The translations under genes and the position numbers were made by a program. Under the pieces are notes generated by a model. It had not been told where the DNA came from. It worked only from the letters and a program-made list of their open reading frames with translations, and did no database searches. Positions 21,229-33,357 of a stretch of 64,000 nt of DNA are shown piece after piece. Origin of the DNA: Aegilops tauschii subsp. strangulata (lineage: Eukaryota > Streptophyta > Magnoliopsida > Poales > Poaceae); NCBI RefSeq assembly GCF_002575655.3, contig NC_053037.3, positions 47,775,242-47,839,241 of the forward strand, given 5' to 3'. Numbering within the stretch: position 1 is the stretch's first letter; each line of letters starts with the position of its first letter.

Positions 21229-21430
21229 GACACCCCAACACCCTTACAGCCCGACACCCCGACACCCTGACACCCCGACCCCGACCCCGACCCCGACACC
21301 CTGACACCCCGACACCCTGACACCCCGACCCCGACCCCGACCCCGACACCCTGACACCCCGTCACCCCGACACGACACCCCGACCCCGACCCCCGACACC
21401 CTGACACCACACCCCGACCCACACCCCGAC
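21229..21430. repeat. C-rich minisatellite (GACACCC / GACCCC units)
   Basis: Irregular tandem GACACCC, TGACACCCC and GACCCC units fill about 200 bp up to the exact insertion point of element E at 21430/21431. The last five bases, CCGAC, would be its TSD. Confidence 0.85.
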
Positions 21431-21901
21431 TGTCGGTGTCAAGACCAGCGGATCTCGGGTAGGAGGTCCCGAACTATGCTTCTAAGGCTAATGGTAACAG
21501 GAGGCGGGGGACACGATGTTTACCCAAGTTCGGGCCCTCTCGATGGAGGTAATACCCTACTTCCTGCTTGATTGATCTTGATTATATGAGTATTACAAGA
21601 GTTGATCTACCACGAGATCATAGAGGCTAAACCCTAGAAGCTAGCCTATGATTATGATTGTTGTTGTCTTACGGACTAAACCCTCCGGTTTATATAGACA
21701 CCGAAGGGGGCTAGGGTTACACAGAGTCGGCTACGGAGAAAGGAATCTTCATATCCGAATCGCCAAGCTTGCCTTCCACGCAAAGGAGAGTCCCATCCGG
21801 ACACGGGACGAAGTCTTCTATCTTGCATCTTCATAGTCCAACAATCCGGCATATGCATATAGTCCGGCTGTCCGAGGACCCCTTAATCTAGGACTCCCTC
21901 A
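21431..21901 (-). repeat. 3' LTR of element E (left copy)
   Basis: 471 bp, TGTCGGTGTCAAGACC...GGACTCCCTCA. It has a minus-strand TATA box (TATATAAA) at 21689-21696. Its first 320 bp match 43873-44197. Confidence 0.88.
21689..21696 (-). promoter_or_regulatory. TATA box of the element E LTR (left copy)
   Basis: The minus strand reads TCTATATAAACC. The matching site in the right LTR is 44131-44138. Confidence 0.55.
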
Positions 21902-22326
21902 TTAGACCCTGAACCAGGCTTCAATGACAATGAGTCCGGCACGCAGATTATCTTCGGCATTGCAAGGCGGGTTCCTTCTTCGAATACTCCAAAGTAGATC
22001 TTGAACATAAGAATCATGTCCAGCTCTGCAAAACAAACTCCACATACCACGGAACAGAGTATAATATCCCACGAGTCCAATCTGCTGATAACTCATAGCG
22101 TGACATCACGCCACGGCCCGGTTTTTATTCGAACTGTTTTCATCCCGCCTCCCCGCATTTTGAGGCGCAGCTTTATTGGCACGTCTTGTCGAAGCAGAGA
22201 TCGTGTCCCCTTATCATGGGATTCTCATCAATTCGAGCGTGGGTAACCCAACCGCGCCATCAGCATGGTGCTTGGGAAATAAGCGAGTTTTAGGGCGAGT
22301 GGGGAGGCACATGATTTTACTGCCAT
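21902..22326. other. Upstream region of the antisense gene of element E
   Basis: No supported gene in about 425 bp between the LTR and the plus-strand TATA box. A TTTTAGGGCGAGTGGGGAGG stretch near 22288 is loosely similar to TTTAGGGCGCAGTAATCGCG at 3244 in element A, at a comparable distance from the antisense gene. Confidence 0.4.
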
Positions 22327-22332
22327 TATAAA
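22327..22332 (+). promoter_or_regulatory. TATA box upstream of the antisense gene of element E
   Basis: TATAAA in the context CCATTATAAAGGAATAAGG lies 110 bp before the ATG at 22442, with a C/T-rich leader (22345-22440). Its position is parallel to the element A antisense gene. Confidence 0.55.
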
Positions 22333-22441
22333 GGAATAAGGATTCCCCTCTTTCACCCACGCCCTCTCCTTCCTCTGCTCATTCATTCTCGAGCTCCAGC
22401 GCCCAAGCGCCCACTTCTTCCGCCCAAAAAGCACTCCAACC

Positions 22442-25400
22442 ATGTCTGGATCCGGAGCGCAAGGCAAGTGGATGGCCTCCTCCGTTAACGAGAAGGATAT
22501 CAAGAAACTCCGGGAGGCCGGATACCTGGTCAAGAAGATCGCACACCATCTCCCGGAGGCGGGACAGATCGTCCCTACTCTGGAACCCCACGAGAGGGTT
22601 GTATTCCTCCCTCACTTTGTCCGCGGGCTAGGGTTTCCCCTTCACCCATTTGTTCGCGGCCTTATGTATTACTACGGGATAGATTTCCACGACCTATCCC
22701 CCGATTCCTTCCTCAACATCTCGACATTCATCGTCGTGTGCGAGGCCTTCCTCCGCATCCCGCCACACTTTGGACTGTGGTTAAAGGTTTTCAACGTGAA
22801 GCCAAAGGTGGTAGGCGGCGAACACGCCGAGTGCGGAGGAGCCATGGTGAGCAAGATGCCCAACGTCAAATGGCCATCAGGTAAATTCAACGAGCCCGTC
22901 AAAGGTTGGCAACAACAGTGGTTCTATGTTACAGAGCCACGCGGCACCAAATGGGCCGCCGCCCCCGAGTTCCGATCCGGAGCCCCACTGCGGCTCATGT
23001 CCTGGCCCCAAAAGGGCCTAGACTGGCCTTCGTCCGACGGGCTAACGGCACTCCAAGCCCGTATCAAGAGCATGGAGGACAAGAATATCAAACTTGTCGA
23101 TGTGGTCCAGGTGATGCTAGTTCACCGGATCCATCCCTGCCAACGCCGGACTTGCCATCTATGGGAGTTTGATCCGGCCAAGCACCAAACCTTGCTGGAA
23201 TTCTTCGGCACGACGCACGAAGACATCTGGAAAGTGCTATTCAAGCCCGGCAAGTCATGGTCGGACACCGTCGAGGATCGCGGGCACAAAGCGTCCCGCC
23301 CCGCAAATTCGGTGAGTCTGTATATGTTATCAAGGTGTATCCTCTATTTGTATACCTTGGGGAAAACACCTAATATTTCCCGAACGATTCTTTCAGGACT
23401 GGACGAAGAAGGCAGAGCGGATCTACTGTCCGGCTCCCCTGCATGAAGAACAAGCCGGCCCACTTCTGATGAAGATGCTGGTCCCGGCGCCATATAAGGC
23501 GCCTAAGAAGAAGGCCAATAAAGAGGCCAAGGAGACCAGGGGCAGGCTCCGTCGCAAGGGTACTACGGATGGAGTATCCAAAGACACCGAGGCCCACTCC
23601 TTCGCCAAAAAAGACGAGGAAGAGGAGGAGGAAGAAGAGGAAAGCCAGTCCCCCCCTCCCGCGAGGGGGAGAAAGAAGAGGACGGCCTCCACCTGTTTGG
23701 AGGCCGGATCGTCTAAGAAGGGGAAAGCTTCCCTTCCTGACGAACCCACCGCAGCTACCGACACCAGCACGGAGTGGGAACCCAGGGTCAAGCCCCTGGC
23801 CAAATCATGAGTACCAAGAAACCCGGACATATCTATATATCCAGTCTTACTCTTGCATAGCATTAATGTATTGGGTCACATATTCTGCAGTCCGGCCAGG
23901 TCTGACATCGAGCGATCTTCGTCAGAAGATTTGTTGGACCCAGATGCGATGGACAGCGAGACCCTCCCGACGGCCTCCCCCCAGAGGCGTGGACAACACT
24001 GAGGTGTCGTCCCAAAGGGGCCCAGGCCAGGGTGAAGCTCTAGAGACAGTCGAGGCGGCGCCGGAGGGTCAAACCTCGGCAACCGGACACATGGGGGAGC
24101 AGATCCCCATGGATGCTGAAGGCGGGGGCCATCCTGAATTTGGCCCCCAGCTAGAGACAACTCCGGAGACCAATACGGCTCCGAAATCAGGCCAACAACC
24201 TTCTTCAACAGAGGGTGGTGCGCCTATTCCACCAGCGACCTCAGTCCACCCAGAGGTGCCAGACACACTATTGGCGGCGCTGCAAAGTGCTTCCATCGTT
24301 GAAGAGCACCATACCCTTATGGGTGCGGTGATTGAGTTGGTCCAGTCCGCCAAAAGCGGGCTATCCGAAGCCTGCACCAGCCTTCTAAGAGGCTTTGAGG
24401 TAAGTAATGACGTGTAAAAGAATGTCATGATATAGGTAGTAGCCCCTGATACACTGTTCGATTTTTTGAAAAGAAAGCCGGATAGAGGATCAAATATATT
24501 TCGTACGAGACTAATTTTGGAAATACCTATGTGAATGATCAGGCTTCGTTATTGACTGCAATCGCTCATACTGTGGAGGTCTCCGAACTGAAGCAGAGAC
24601 TGGAGTGGGCCAAAAAGGAGCTCGGCCGAGTAATAAAGCAAGTGGAAGATAACCAAGGTACGAGATAACTTTGGTTGTATTTAAATACAAGTGAATGGTT
24701 ATTTTGACTAAAAAATGTCGTTTTATGTAATAGGAGCGACGACCGACGTCGAGGCTCTGAAGAAGGCAGTAGCCGAGGCCGAGAAGAGGGCGGCCAAGGA
24801 GCAGGCCACTCGTGAAAACCACGAGGCCCGGGTCATTGAAGTTCAACAAGAGCTCCAGGAAGTCATAAAGAAGTAAGAGACCTTGGAGCAGAGTATAAAG
24901 GATCAAGAGTCCAAACTCACCAAGGCTCACCAATCCGCACACGATGCCTGGGCCGAAGCCCAAGGCGCCTTCCAGGAGATCCAGGAGGCCCGAAAGATCG
25001 CAGCGGGTAAGGCCTTTATTATGCAGAGCAAATACGTGAATGAGAGATTTCGTTTACTGACCCGGATTCGGAGTTCTCCAGGGGTGTTTGCGGATCTGCC
25101 GTGCAGCGTGTCTGACGCCGCACAATTCTACCGAGCCGAAGAGGGAAGCTTTGCGGGGAAGCTGTTCTGGTCGCAATATCTTGCGCTGGAATACTCCGTA
25201 CCTTTTACCGATCAGCTGAAACAGCTGGTCGAGCTGCATAGGGTGGCCGAACTAGCCCTCAAGGATTTCATTATCCGACTATGGCCTACCGAACCGATTC
25301 CCAGCAGCTACTTCGGACTCGTGAAGCGGCTGGTTAGTGCCTGCCCTCGGCTTGACACCATCAAGCGGTCGGTCTGCATCGAAGGTGCGCGAATGGCTTT

Positions 25401-25566
25401 TGCCCGTGCCAAGGTGCATTGGGCGAAGATGGACGCTGTGAAGCTGATGACCGAAGGACCACCCGAAGGGAAAGAGCACTGCAAGCCCGAACCGTATTAT
25501 GACAGTGTCCTGGAGGAATCCCGCCTTGTGGCGGAACAATGTGCGAAGAACATTATATTCCCATGA
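22442..25566 (+). pseudogene. Antisense accessory gene of element E (Transposase_28-like), five exons, damaged
   Basis: Derived exons: 22442-23311, 23397-23806, 23891-24399, 24543-24657 and 24734-25566. Phases agree at the readable junctions. The expected donor after 23806 reads ATGAGT in place of GTGAGT, a frameshift lies near 23985, and an in-frame TAA is at 24874-24876. The N terminus (exon 1) holds a Transposase_28-type domain, with VVFLPHFVRGLGFPLHPFVR and SPDSFLNISTFIVVCEAFL. Exon 2 is Lys/Glu-rich with a poly-Glu run and basic clusters that could act as nuclear localisation signals. Exons 4-5 begin with a coiled coil. The C-terminal domain has RLWPTEPIPSS and GARMAFARAKVHW, echoing the element A protein. 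It is opposite to gag-pol and next to the 3' LTR. Function is unknown. Confidence 0.7.
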
Positions 25567-26786
25567 ATGTATGCATGTTATCTTATGCTGAAATATGAAA
25601 CAAGGTCGTTATTAGAAATAATGCTTGTTATGTGAACTATTACCTCCTGTGAGGCCATTTTTAAAGTACTTCTGAGAGTTGGCCAGTCGTCGGCTTCTGC
25701 CGCCACGTAGGAAGTACGGGGGTGTTCGGGATAAATCTAAACACTCTTTACTCCAGATTTTTGGTCCTTAAAGGAGGTGTTTAGCGCAACGAACCAGGAA
25801 ATCAGACTATAAGGCTTTATCACCCACTTAGCCATAGGAGTTTGACAAAAGAAAGGTAGGCGCAGCCCCTCGTGTTCGGAAGACCAAACTTGGGGTATTG
25901 TAAGACGGCTGATCGGATAAAAACCGATCCGTCGCACGATGCATTAGTTATCGCATAATGCGGAAGAAATCGCTACAGATTTTGTGACCTCTCGAATAGC
26001 TGACCAGCTCTTGCCGCATCATGACAGTCAGTTTTCGGCTTTCTCTACTGAGGTGCTCGTCCGGAAGAACCGGGACACAATCGCAGTAGTTCTCCCTTTA
26101 CTACCCTAGCCGATATAGCGGAACGTAAGGTAGGAAGCACAGGAGCCGAGCAACCCAACTGTAGACCAAAGACATGATTCGGAGCCAATGCATATAATGC
26201 TATAAGTTCGGGGTGCCGAACTACACTGTAAAAGAGTTCGGACTTCCTTGTCGTGTTATGGGGTACAATGGAGCCCCTGGCGAATTAAGGCGTACTAGAA
26301 TGTACGTGTGCAATTGCAAATAAATAGACAGGAAAAAAGGTAATGAGCAGAAGCTGCAGATTATTTTTCATTGTAAGTTGATTGATACGTGAAGACGTAT
26401 CTGTACAAAGTAGTGCAATAAGCAAATAAGGCTATTTGACATGCCACGACCAAGAGCGAGCTGCGTGCGGGTATTTAAAACATGTATGATGATCGTTAGC
26501 AAAGACCACCTGGGTATTCCCTTGTACGTCCGAGCCCCTAGCTTTCTTGGTGTATCCGTCCCGCGATTGGTCCAGTGAGCAGGTTTGTCTAAAAAGGCCT
26601 CGAGAGGAGAAAAAACCTGAAAGAAAGAGAAAAGGTGAAGGTATGCGGGTCCAGGGGCGGTTGAGCCGCGTCGTGGACCACGGTTTAGCTGTGCCTCCGT
26701 CCAGGCCCATGGTATTTTAAGTGTGTATTGTGTACGCACGGCACGAATTTCCCCGCTTTATTGGGGTTGGGATGAAGGCCAGATTG
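25567..26786. other. Gap where pol is missing in element E
   Basis: About 1.2 kb with no credible ORF. In elements A and F about 3.5-4 kb of RT, RNase H and integrase lie between protease and the antisense gene. No RT, RNase H or integrase motif appears here on either strand. The DNA is probably 3' untranslated sequence of the two convergent transcripts. Confidence 0.65.
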
Positions 26787-27997
26787 CTAACCGAGCTCTG
26801 GACGGGCCAGACAGTCCTGCTGCAGAGTAGCTCGGACTCGCTTGACGGTGTCCGGGGGCTTTATTGCTGAATTGAGGTTTTGCCTAAGAAGGCTATTCTG
26901 TACTTCTGCTGCGAGGGCCGCGGTGTGCTCCTCCGTATGAAGGGAGCGTTCCGTATTTCCATTGACTGTTATGACACCGCGAGGTCCGGGCATCTTGAGC
27001 TTAAGGTAGGCATAGTGCGGCACCACATTGAAATGAGCGAATGCGGTTCGTCCGAGCAGTGCGTGATAACCACTGCGGAAGGGGACGATGTCGAAGAGTA
27101 ATTCTTCGCTTCGGAAATTATCCGGGGATCCGAAGACCACTTCCAGTGTGATTGAGCCCATACAGCAGGCCTTTACACCTTGTATGAGACCTTTAAAGGT
27201 GGTTTTGGTGGGCTTGATCCTTGACGGATCAATACCCATTTTGCGCACTGTATCCTGATAAAGCAAGTTCAGGCTGCTGCCACCATCCATGAGGACGCGT
27301 GTGAGGTGGAATCCGGCAATGATAGGGTCAAGCACCAGTGCGGCTGAACCGCCGTGACGGATACTGGTCGGATGGTCCCTTCGATCGAAGGTGATCGAAC
27401 AGGAGGACCATGGGTTGTATTTTGGGGCGACTGGCTCCAGCGCGTAGACGTGCCTTAGTGCGCGCTTCCGCTCCCTTTTGGGGATATGAGTAGCATATAT
27501 CATATTCACTGTTTGCACTTCTGCAGGAAACTTCTTCTATCCCCTGTGTTCGGCGACCGGGGTTCCGAGTCATCGTCGCTTTGCAATCCCTTTTCTCCGT
27601 TTTTGGTGTTTAACTTGCGGGCCTGCTTAAAGACCCAACATTCTCTGTTGGTATAATTGGCGGGCTTATCGGCGGTGCTGTAGATTTGGCACGGACGATC
27701 GAGTATGCGGTCCAGGCTGGAAGGGCCCGGATTGTTCCTATTAAATGGCTTTTTCCGCTGCTCGGACTTGGAGCCACTGAATCCGGCATTGACGACCGTG
27801 TCTTCAGAGTTTTCTCCATTGTTTTGATGCTTGTGTTTACTGCGCCGGGGCTTGCCGTTACTGTCTCTGGCTTCGGAAGTGACAGGCTTACCTTAGGCGC
27901 TGTTCCTACGAGCTAGCCAGCTATCCTCGCCCGTGCAAAAGCGGGTCATGAGCGTCATGAGGGCTGCCATGGACTTCGACTTCTCTTGGCCGAGGTG
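26787..27997 (-). pseudogene. Element E nucleocapsid-like and protease region
   Basis: The main minus-strand frame (26787-27518) has VLMDGGSSLNLLYQDTVRKM and SGYHALLGRTAFAHFNVVPH, the same two protease signatures as A and F. Upstream (about 27600-27720) the translation contains a Cys-rich segment with CQIY...NRECWVFKQ, a non-canonical zinc-binding candidate as in related gag proteins. Frames change between the two parts. After the protease the frame ends at 26787 without RT. Confidence 0.7.
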
Positions 27998-28780
27998 TCA
28001 GGCGAGCCACTCGTCGCGGATGTTATGCTTAAAGGCCGCTAGGGCTTCAGCGTTCGGATAGTCGATGATTCGGTTCTTTTTAGTTAAGAACCGAGTCCAG
28101 AATTTCCCGGCAGACTCTCCGGGCTGTTGGATTATATGACTTAAGTCATCGGCATTCGAAGGTCGGAGATAAGTGCCCTGGAAGTTGTCAAGGAACGCAT
28201 CTTCCAGGTTCTCCCAACTGCCAATGGATTTTTCTAGCAGACTATTCAACCAGTGCCTAGCTGGTCCTTTGAGTTTTAACGGGAGATCATTGATGGCATG
28301 GAGATCATCGCCGCGGGCCATATGTATACGGAGGAGAAAGTCCTCGATCCATACCGCGGGATCTGTTGTTCCATCATATGATTCAATATTTACGGGTGTG
28401 AACCCCTCTGGGAGTTCATGTTCCATTACTTCATCGGTGAAGCATAGGGGGTGTGTGGCGCCTCTGTGCCGGGCTATGTCGCGATGTAGCTCAGATGGAG
28501 CCGGTCTGCGGTATTCGGCCCAGACAGGTGTGTATTTGTCATATCCGGCGTGATGGCCGTTGTTGCGCATTGAGGCGCACCCCCGCGATCCATAGATCGA
28601 TCTGGTCTGGCCTGCTCTATTCTTCAAGTCGTACCGCAGGTCATGTGTGTTTCCCCGAGCTGTTGTGTTTCTGTTTGTTCGGCGAGGTGGTGCCGGGTGG
28701 TGCTCGGGCTGAATTGCCACTTTATCTTGACCACGTGGTGGTCTGTCAGCCGCGTTATGCGATGGTAGTGCTGGCTCCAA
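27998..28780 (-). pseudogene. Element E gag, capsid domain
   Basis: A 260-codon minus-strand frame with a Retrotrans_gag-type domain: NIESYDGTTDPAVWIEDFLL, LPLKLKGPARHWLNSLLEKS and GESAGKFWTRFLTKKNRIID. It forms the particle shell. Upstream coding continues toward element B, which is inserted between this part and the gag N terminus at 42997-43666. The frame is open here, so the capsid domain itself looks nearly intact. Confidence 0.8.
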
Positions 28781-29292
28781 TGCCTCGTCATCGGATTGAG
28801 GTAGCAGCTTGCACTTCGGGTAACTTTTCGTTGGGCGTTCGAGTCTGTATTCCTCGGCCGCCAGGACTTCGGTCCATCTATCAATGAGCAGATCTTGATC
28901 AGCTCGAAGCTGCTGCTGCTTCTTCTTCAGGCTTTTTGCAGTAGCTATAAGCCGGCGCTTGAAACGCTCCTACTCAACGGGATCCTAAGGCACGATAAAC
29001 TCTTCGTTGCCGAGGCTCACCTCGTCCTCGGAGAGGTGCATGTAATTGCTGTCTTCCGAGTCATCGTTCACGGCCTGTTCATCGGGGCTGGCACGCCCAT
29101 CTTCCCATCCAGCCTGTTCGAAACTTGGCTTGGCGGGGTCTTCGTTGTGTTCGGCATCGTCCGGAGTGCTATTCTCTCTTGTGCCGGTATCGCTATTTTT
29201 ACCATGGCGTGATTTAGAGCGGCGCCGCTGACGTTGGCGCTTAGACTGCTTCTCAGGAAGTTTATCCTCAACTGGAACTTTTATGTCATCGC
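28781..29292 (-). pseudogene. Element E gag, linker region left of element B
   Basis: The minus-strand translation is charged, Gln/Asp/Glu- and Arg-rich, but broken into short frames, ending at the insertion site of element B (TSD CATTG at 29293-29297). It would join the N-terminal gag segment at 43002 if B were removed. Confidence 0.45.
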
Positions 29293-29297
29293 CATTG
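29293..29297. other. Target-site duplication of element B, left copy
   Basis: CATTG precedes TGTCACG; the same five bases follow the right LTR at 42997-43001. Confidence 0.9.
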
Positions 29298-29989
29298 TGT
29301 CACGACTGGTCTTTCAATAAAATATTTATTGAGAGACCAATCCCTTTTGCGTACCACTAAAGAAGAATTCCTTCTCACTGACAGACAATATCTTGGTCAC
29401 AGAAGACAAATACCAGGAGTACTGAATATAATACAAAGTTGAGCGGAGACTGCTCAACAGTTTATTACATGCACGCCGATAAAACATAACGACGGATATG
29501 GTGGCATAACTACTAACTCACGATAACAACGATGGTGGAAATATGACAGCGGAGCGGGTGATATGACTCCTGAAGACTACAGCCCTTCGAGCGTCGGAGT
29601 GAAGCTCGAGGAGATTTATTGCGGGTGGCGGAAGCGTATATAATACAAGTGACCAAAATCCAAGATCGCACGGGGCTCACTGGGACTCCTCTAGGCGTCG
29701 GACTCACTAGCAAACTCTTCATCCAAGAGATCGCCTTCGTCAACATCTGGCCAAATCAACAAGCCAGGTGAGTACTATGAAAGTACTCGCAAGACAGTTC
29801 GGACATAAGATATAACAAATGTAAGCATGATGCATATGCACAGGTCAACAAGTGCACTCAGACATAGAGATAAAACTGTACGGGAAATAAAAGAGAAGTT
29901 GGGCGGTAGTCCTCCCGAAATCCCAAAATAATATACTGGGTGCCAAACGAGGGTCTGAATGACTCCTCGAGAGGAAAATGCAAGAGATA

Positions 29990-30297
29990 CAATGCCGCAG
30001 TCAGGCGTCAAGGCGACACCACATAAAGGGCTTATAACAGGGAATAAAAGACAAACATGCCACAGTCGGACGTCTGAGCGACATCACATAAAGGGCTTAT
30101 AACAGAAAATAAAAGACAAACATGCCACAGCCGGACGTCTGATGCGACATCACATAAAGGGCTTATAAAAGAAAATAAAAGACAGACATGCCACAGTCGG
30201 ACGTCTGAGCGACATCACATAAAGGGCTTATATTGAAAGTAAAAGGCAAACATGCCACAGTCGGACGTCTGAGCGACATCACATAAAGGGCTTATAC
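29990..30297. repeat. Tandem array in the left LTR of element B
   Basis: Units containing ATGCCACAGTCGGACGTCTG and CATAAAGGGCTTATA begin near 30056, 30120, 30187 and 30248, after a divergent unit at 29990. The right LTR has one good unit fewer. Confidence 0.85.
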
Positions 30298-32011
30298 CAT
30301 AACTCAATAATTCAGTAGTTCGAGAATATAAATTATTACAAATACGAGACAAATATAAGGTTAGTCCATCCACAGGAATAACAATTAAACTGGGTTTACC
30401 ACTTGAGTTTGTTCACCGGGGATAAAATTTCCACGAGGATAGATATGGATATACTGATCACTCTACTTGATCATGGATACGATGATTTGGAAGGATTTGA
30501 CTCTGCAGAGTTTGTACTTTAACCACAGCCAACGGATTTCAGTAGTCACGAGGACTAGTTCCGTTTACGGTGTTTTGGAGGAAACACGTCTAACTAGTAC
30601 ACACCCATTCAACCTTCCGAAGCCAGGAATCACCCTCGGCAACGTTCAAGAAAAACCTTGAGATGGGGAGGCTACAACCTCGCGTAGCATGGGATCAAAT
30701 CTCTATACGCGCGCTCTAAGGGGTGCCCCCCTCTCGGTCCCAACCGGAAACACCCATGCCCCCTGACCGGATGACTGGCTTTAATCCAGGGCCATGGAAC
30801 CATCATCCCGGCCCCTCTGTTTGGTGTGTACACGGAAAGAGATCACCAACTTACTAAACCGCATTCTGGCAGAAAACATGTGGTAGCACGGAAGGGGAAA
30901 GAACGATAATGTGACTCCGTCCACGTTAACGTCGAAATTTAAACGGAAGACGTAAGGCTGGCATGCTACAACAGTACCACCTCACTGCCCTTCATGTCAC
31001 CACATGACTAGGCCATCTCTCCTCAGAGATCTCAGTAACTTGGGAACACACGGGTAGTTGCCTCACATGCAACGAGATACCCACCAATGCTCATATGCCA
31101 TGCACAACCTTTCACGCAAACATGCAAAAACACCTATCATATCAAAGGTTCAAACATGCTTGCCTGGTTCGGAGAAGTCGGAGTCTAGCTCGGCGAAGTT
31201 CGCGGCTCCGTCACCTCTCCTGGAACCTACGGTATAGTGAAAATGCATACTAAATTGAAAACCAACGCGTGCATGAAATTTGTTCCAATTTTTTTTTCAA
31301 ATACATCCCATAAAAAACTAGACAAAATTATAAGACTTTCAGAAAAAGAATCACTCAAAAATCACTTTTTATCAAAAAGTTATAAGAGTTTCTGTCCAGG
31401 GACTCATCTGTAATGAAACAGAAAAAGTTCCAGGGGCTAAACTGAGAAAACAGAAAATGATTCGAATAGAAATGTGTCAGCCCATAGAGAAAGCGTACTC
31501 TGCCCAAAGGCGCCAACAGAAAACGCTTCCGGGGGAAAAGAAGAGAGGCTGATGTGGGGGGTCCACTTGTCAGGTTTGAAAACCTCGCCGGCGCCCGAAG
31601 GCTGCGGTGGTCGCCGGCGTTGAACCACGGCGAGTCAGGGAGATCGGAGTGTACCAAGAGTATCAGCGTGTCCTTCCGCGTCGATGGGTGGTGGACTTGG
31701 GCGTCGGAGAGCACCACATCGACGGCGACACTTTCTCTGGCGGACGGCGGCTCGGGCGATGGTGGGGAACTCCGGTGGTGTGCTGCAAACCTCGAATTGA
31801 AGCGCGGGTCAGAAGGAGGGATGCACTAGAGAGTTACTGGCAAGAGATGGGAGGCAGGGGTGCACACACGGGAGCGAATCGAGCTAGATCCCGTGGCGGG
31901 TCGCGGTGGCCGGAGTTGAGGAAGGAGACTCCCTCGGGGCTCTTACAGTGGCTGGGCGGGGTCTTGGTGGAGTGCAGAGGTGGTGTGGGTACTAGCTGGA
32001 GCTCGGGGCCT

Positions 32012-32022
32012 CTCTTTATAGG
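32012..32022 (-). promoter_or_regulatory. TATA box of element B LTR (left copy)
   Basis: The minus strand reads CCTATAAAGAG, aligned with CCTATAAATAGAGG in the solo LTR. Confidence 0.5.
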
Positions 32023-33315
32023 CGGTTCGAGGGGGTGGCCGTGAACGGGGTTTCTCCGGCGAGCAATTACGGCGAGGCAGCGGCTTGGCAAGGAGTTTAG
32101 GTGGCCAGGTAGCATCAGTGAGGTGTACTGGTGCCGTTCCCCTGCTAATCCTGGTCGGTCTTGGCGTAATGGCGCCGGTCCACGGTGGGGTGGCCGCACG
32201 GGCACGACGGCGGCAGAGAGTGCGCTCCGCGCCCAGCGGTTCATGACGAAGGTGGCAGCGCGCACTGGGGAGTGGAAGACCACGTGGCGATCTCCGGTGG
32301 CTTGGGCGGCGCTGGGTGGCGCCGTCTGCGCCGCGCCTCTCTCTGGCGGCCGCAAAGCCGCCGCTGGCGTCGGTCACGGGGCGGCGCACCTCCTCCAGCA
32401 CGTCGCCGACGCCCGCAAACATCCAGGCGCTCGTGCGGTGCAGAGGACAAGGGGGAGGGGACAGGGAACGCGGCGACGCCGGGGCACTGGTGAGATTGGC
32501 ATCGGACACTGAAGAAACGAGAGTGGTTCAGACACTGTTAACTGAATTTGACTGAACTTGACATTGCCAGTGCTCTGAAGGTGTTCGATGAAATGATTTG
32601 GTGTGAAGAAAAATTTTCCTGGGGCTGGGACTTGGTGAGGTGACCTCTCAATGCACCCAGAGGTTGCCTGATTTTTCTCAGAATTTCTGGAGAAGGATTT
32701 GAATGAATTTCATCAAATTTGGCAAATCTGGTCCAAACTTGCAGCAAGTGTAGTTTGAAAATTTTGAACTGAAGACCAGTGGATCTTCATGGATCTTGGT
32801 TGAGGGTTCAAAGGACTATGAGGGGAAAAAGGTTTGGGAGTAAATATCACAGCAGAAAGTGTAGTTCCTTTGTAAACCTCCAAGGGTCAAGATATGAGGC
32901 AGAAATTGTTTTTGATAGGAAATACGTGGAAATAAATATATGGAGAGGTCCAACTTGCTGGATTTGAAGTAAATCATGATCCAAAGGTGAGGAGAGGTTT
33001 ATGAGAGTGGAATTGCACTAAGGTCATGGCAAGAGAGGTTTGTTGAAAGTGGCAAAGAATCATTTCAAAGGCCATAGTGCATTTTTCAAAGAAATTTTAA
33101 AAAGCCATTTTTCCCAAGTGAAAGGCATTTTGGTTTGAGTCCAAATCACAGAAAGAACCTCCAAGACCAAAATCAAGTCTTGGGTGAATCCAAATAAAAT
33201 CCTTGCCCAAAAGAATATTTTGAAAGGGAGGGTTCTTTTCTAAAAAAAAATTTAAATACCTCCCTCAAGTCTAATAAATTTTTTGAAAAGGCCAAATAAA
33301 ACTTTGGGTGTCACA

Positions 33316-33332
33316 ACACCTACCCCCTTAGG
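33316..33332 (-). other. Polypurine tract of element B
   Basis: The minus strand reads CCTAAGGGGGTAGGTGT right before the 3' LTR (TGTGACACCC). Confidence 0.75.
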
Positions 33333-33357
33333 AAAAATCTCGTCCTCGAGATTTCAG

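Larger units (their letters stand above)
20108..21430. mobile_element. Element D: end of a CACTA (En/Spm) DNA transposon
   Basis: Starts with the diagnostic CACTACGGG terminus, followed by about 330 bp of direct and inverted TTTGCCGTC / GACGGCAAAG subterminal motifs, the transposase-binding type of repeat in Triticeae CACTA elements. After that come a GC- and proline-codon-rich segment, an A/G microsatellite and a C-rich minisatellite. The element is cut at 21430 by element E and should resume beyond the window. No transposase domain is present in this part. Confidence 0.8.
29298..33315 (-). repeat. 3' LTR of element B (left copy)
   Basis: 4,018 bp, TGTCACGACTGG...TTTGGGTGTCACA. It contains one divergent plus four good units of the roughly 64-bp tandem array (29990-30297) and a minus-strand TATA box at 32012-32022. 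ORFs within it have no support. Confidence 0.93.

Noticed and set aside
21045..21422. Ser/Gly/Val- and Leu-rich ORFs on the minus strand
   Set aside because: These are translations of the AAG microsatellite and GACCCC minisatellite.
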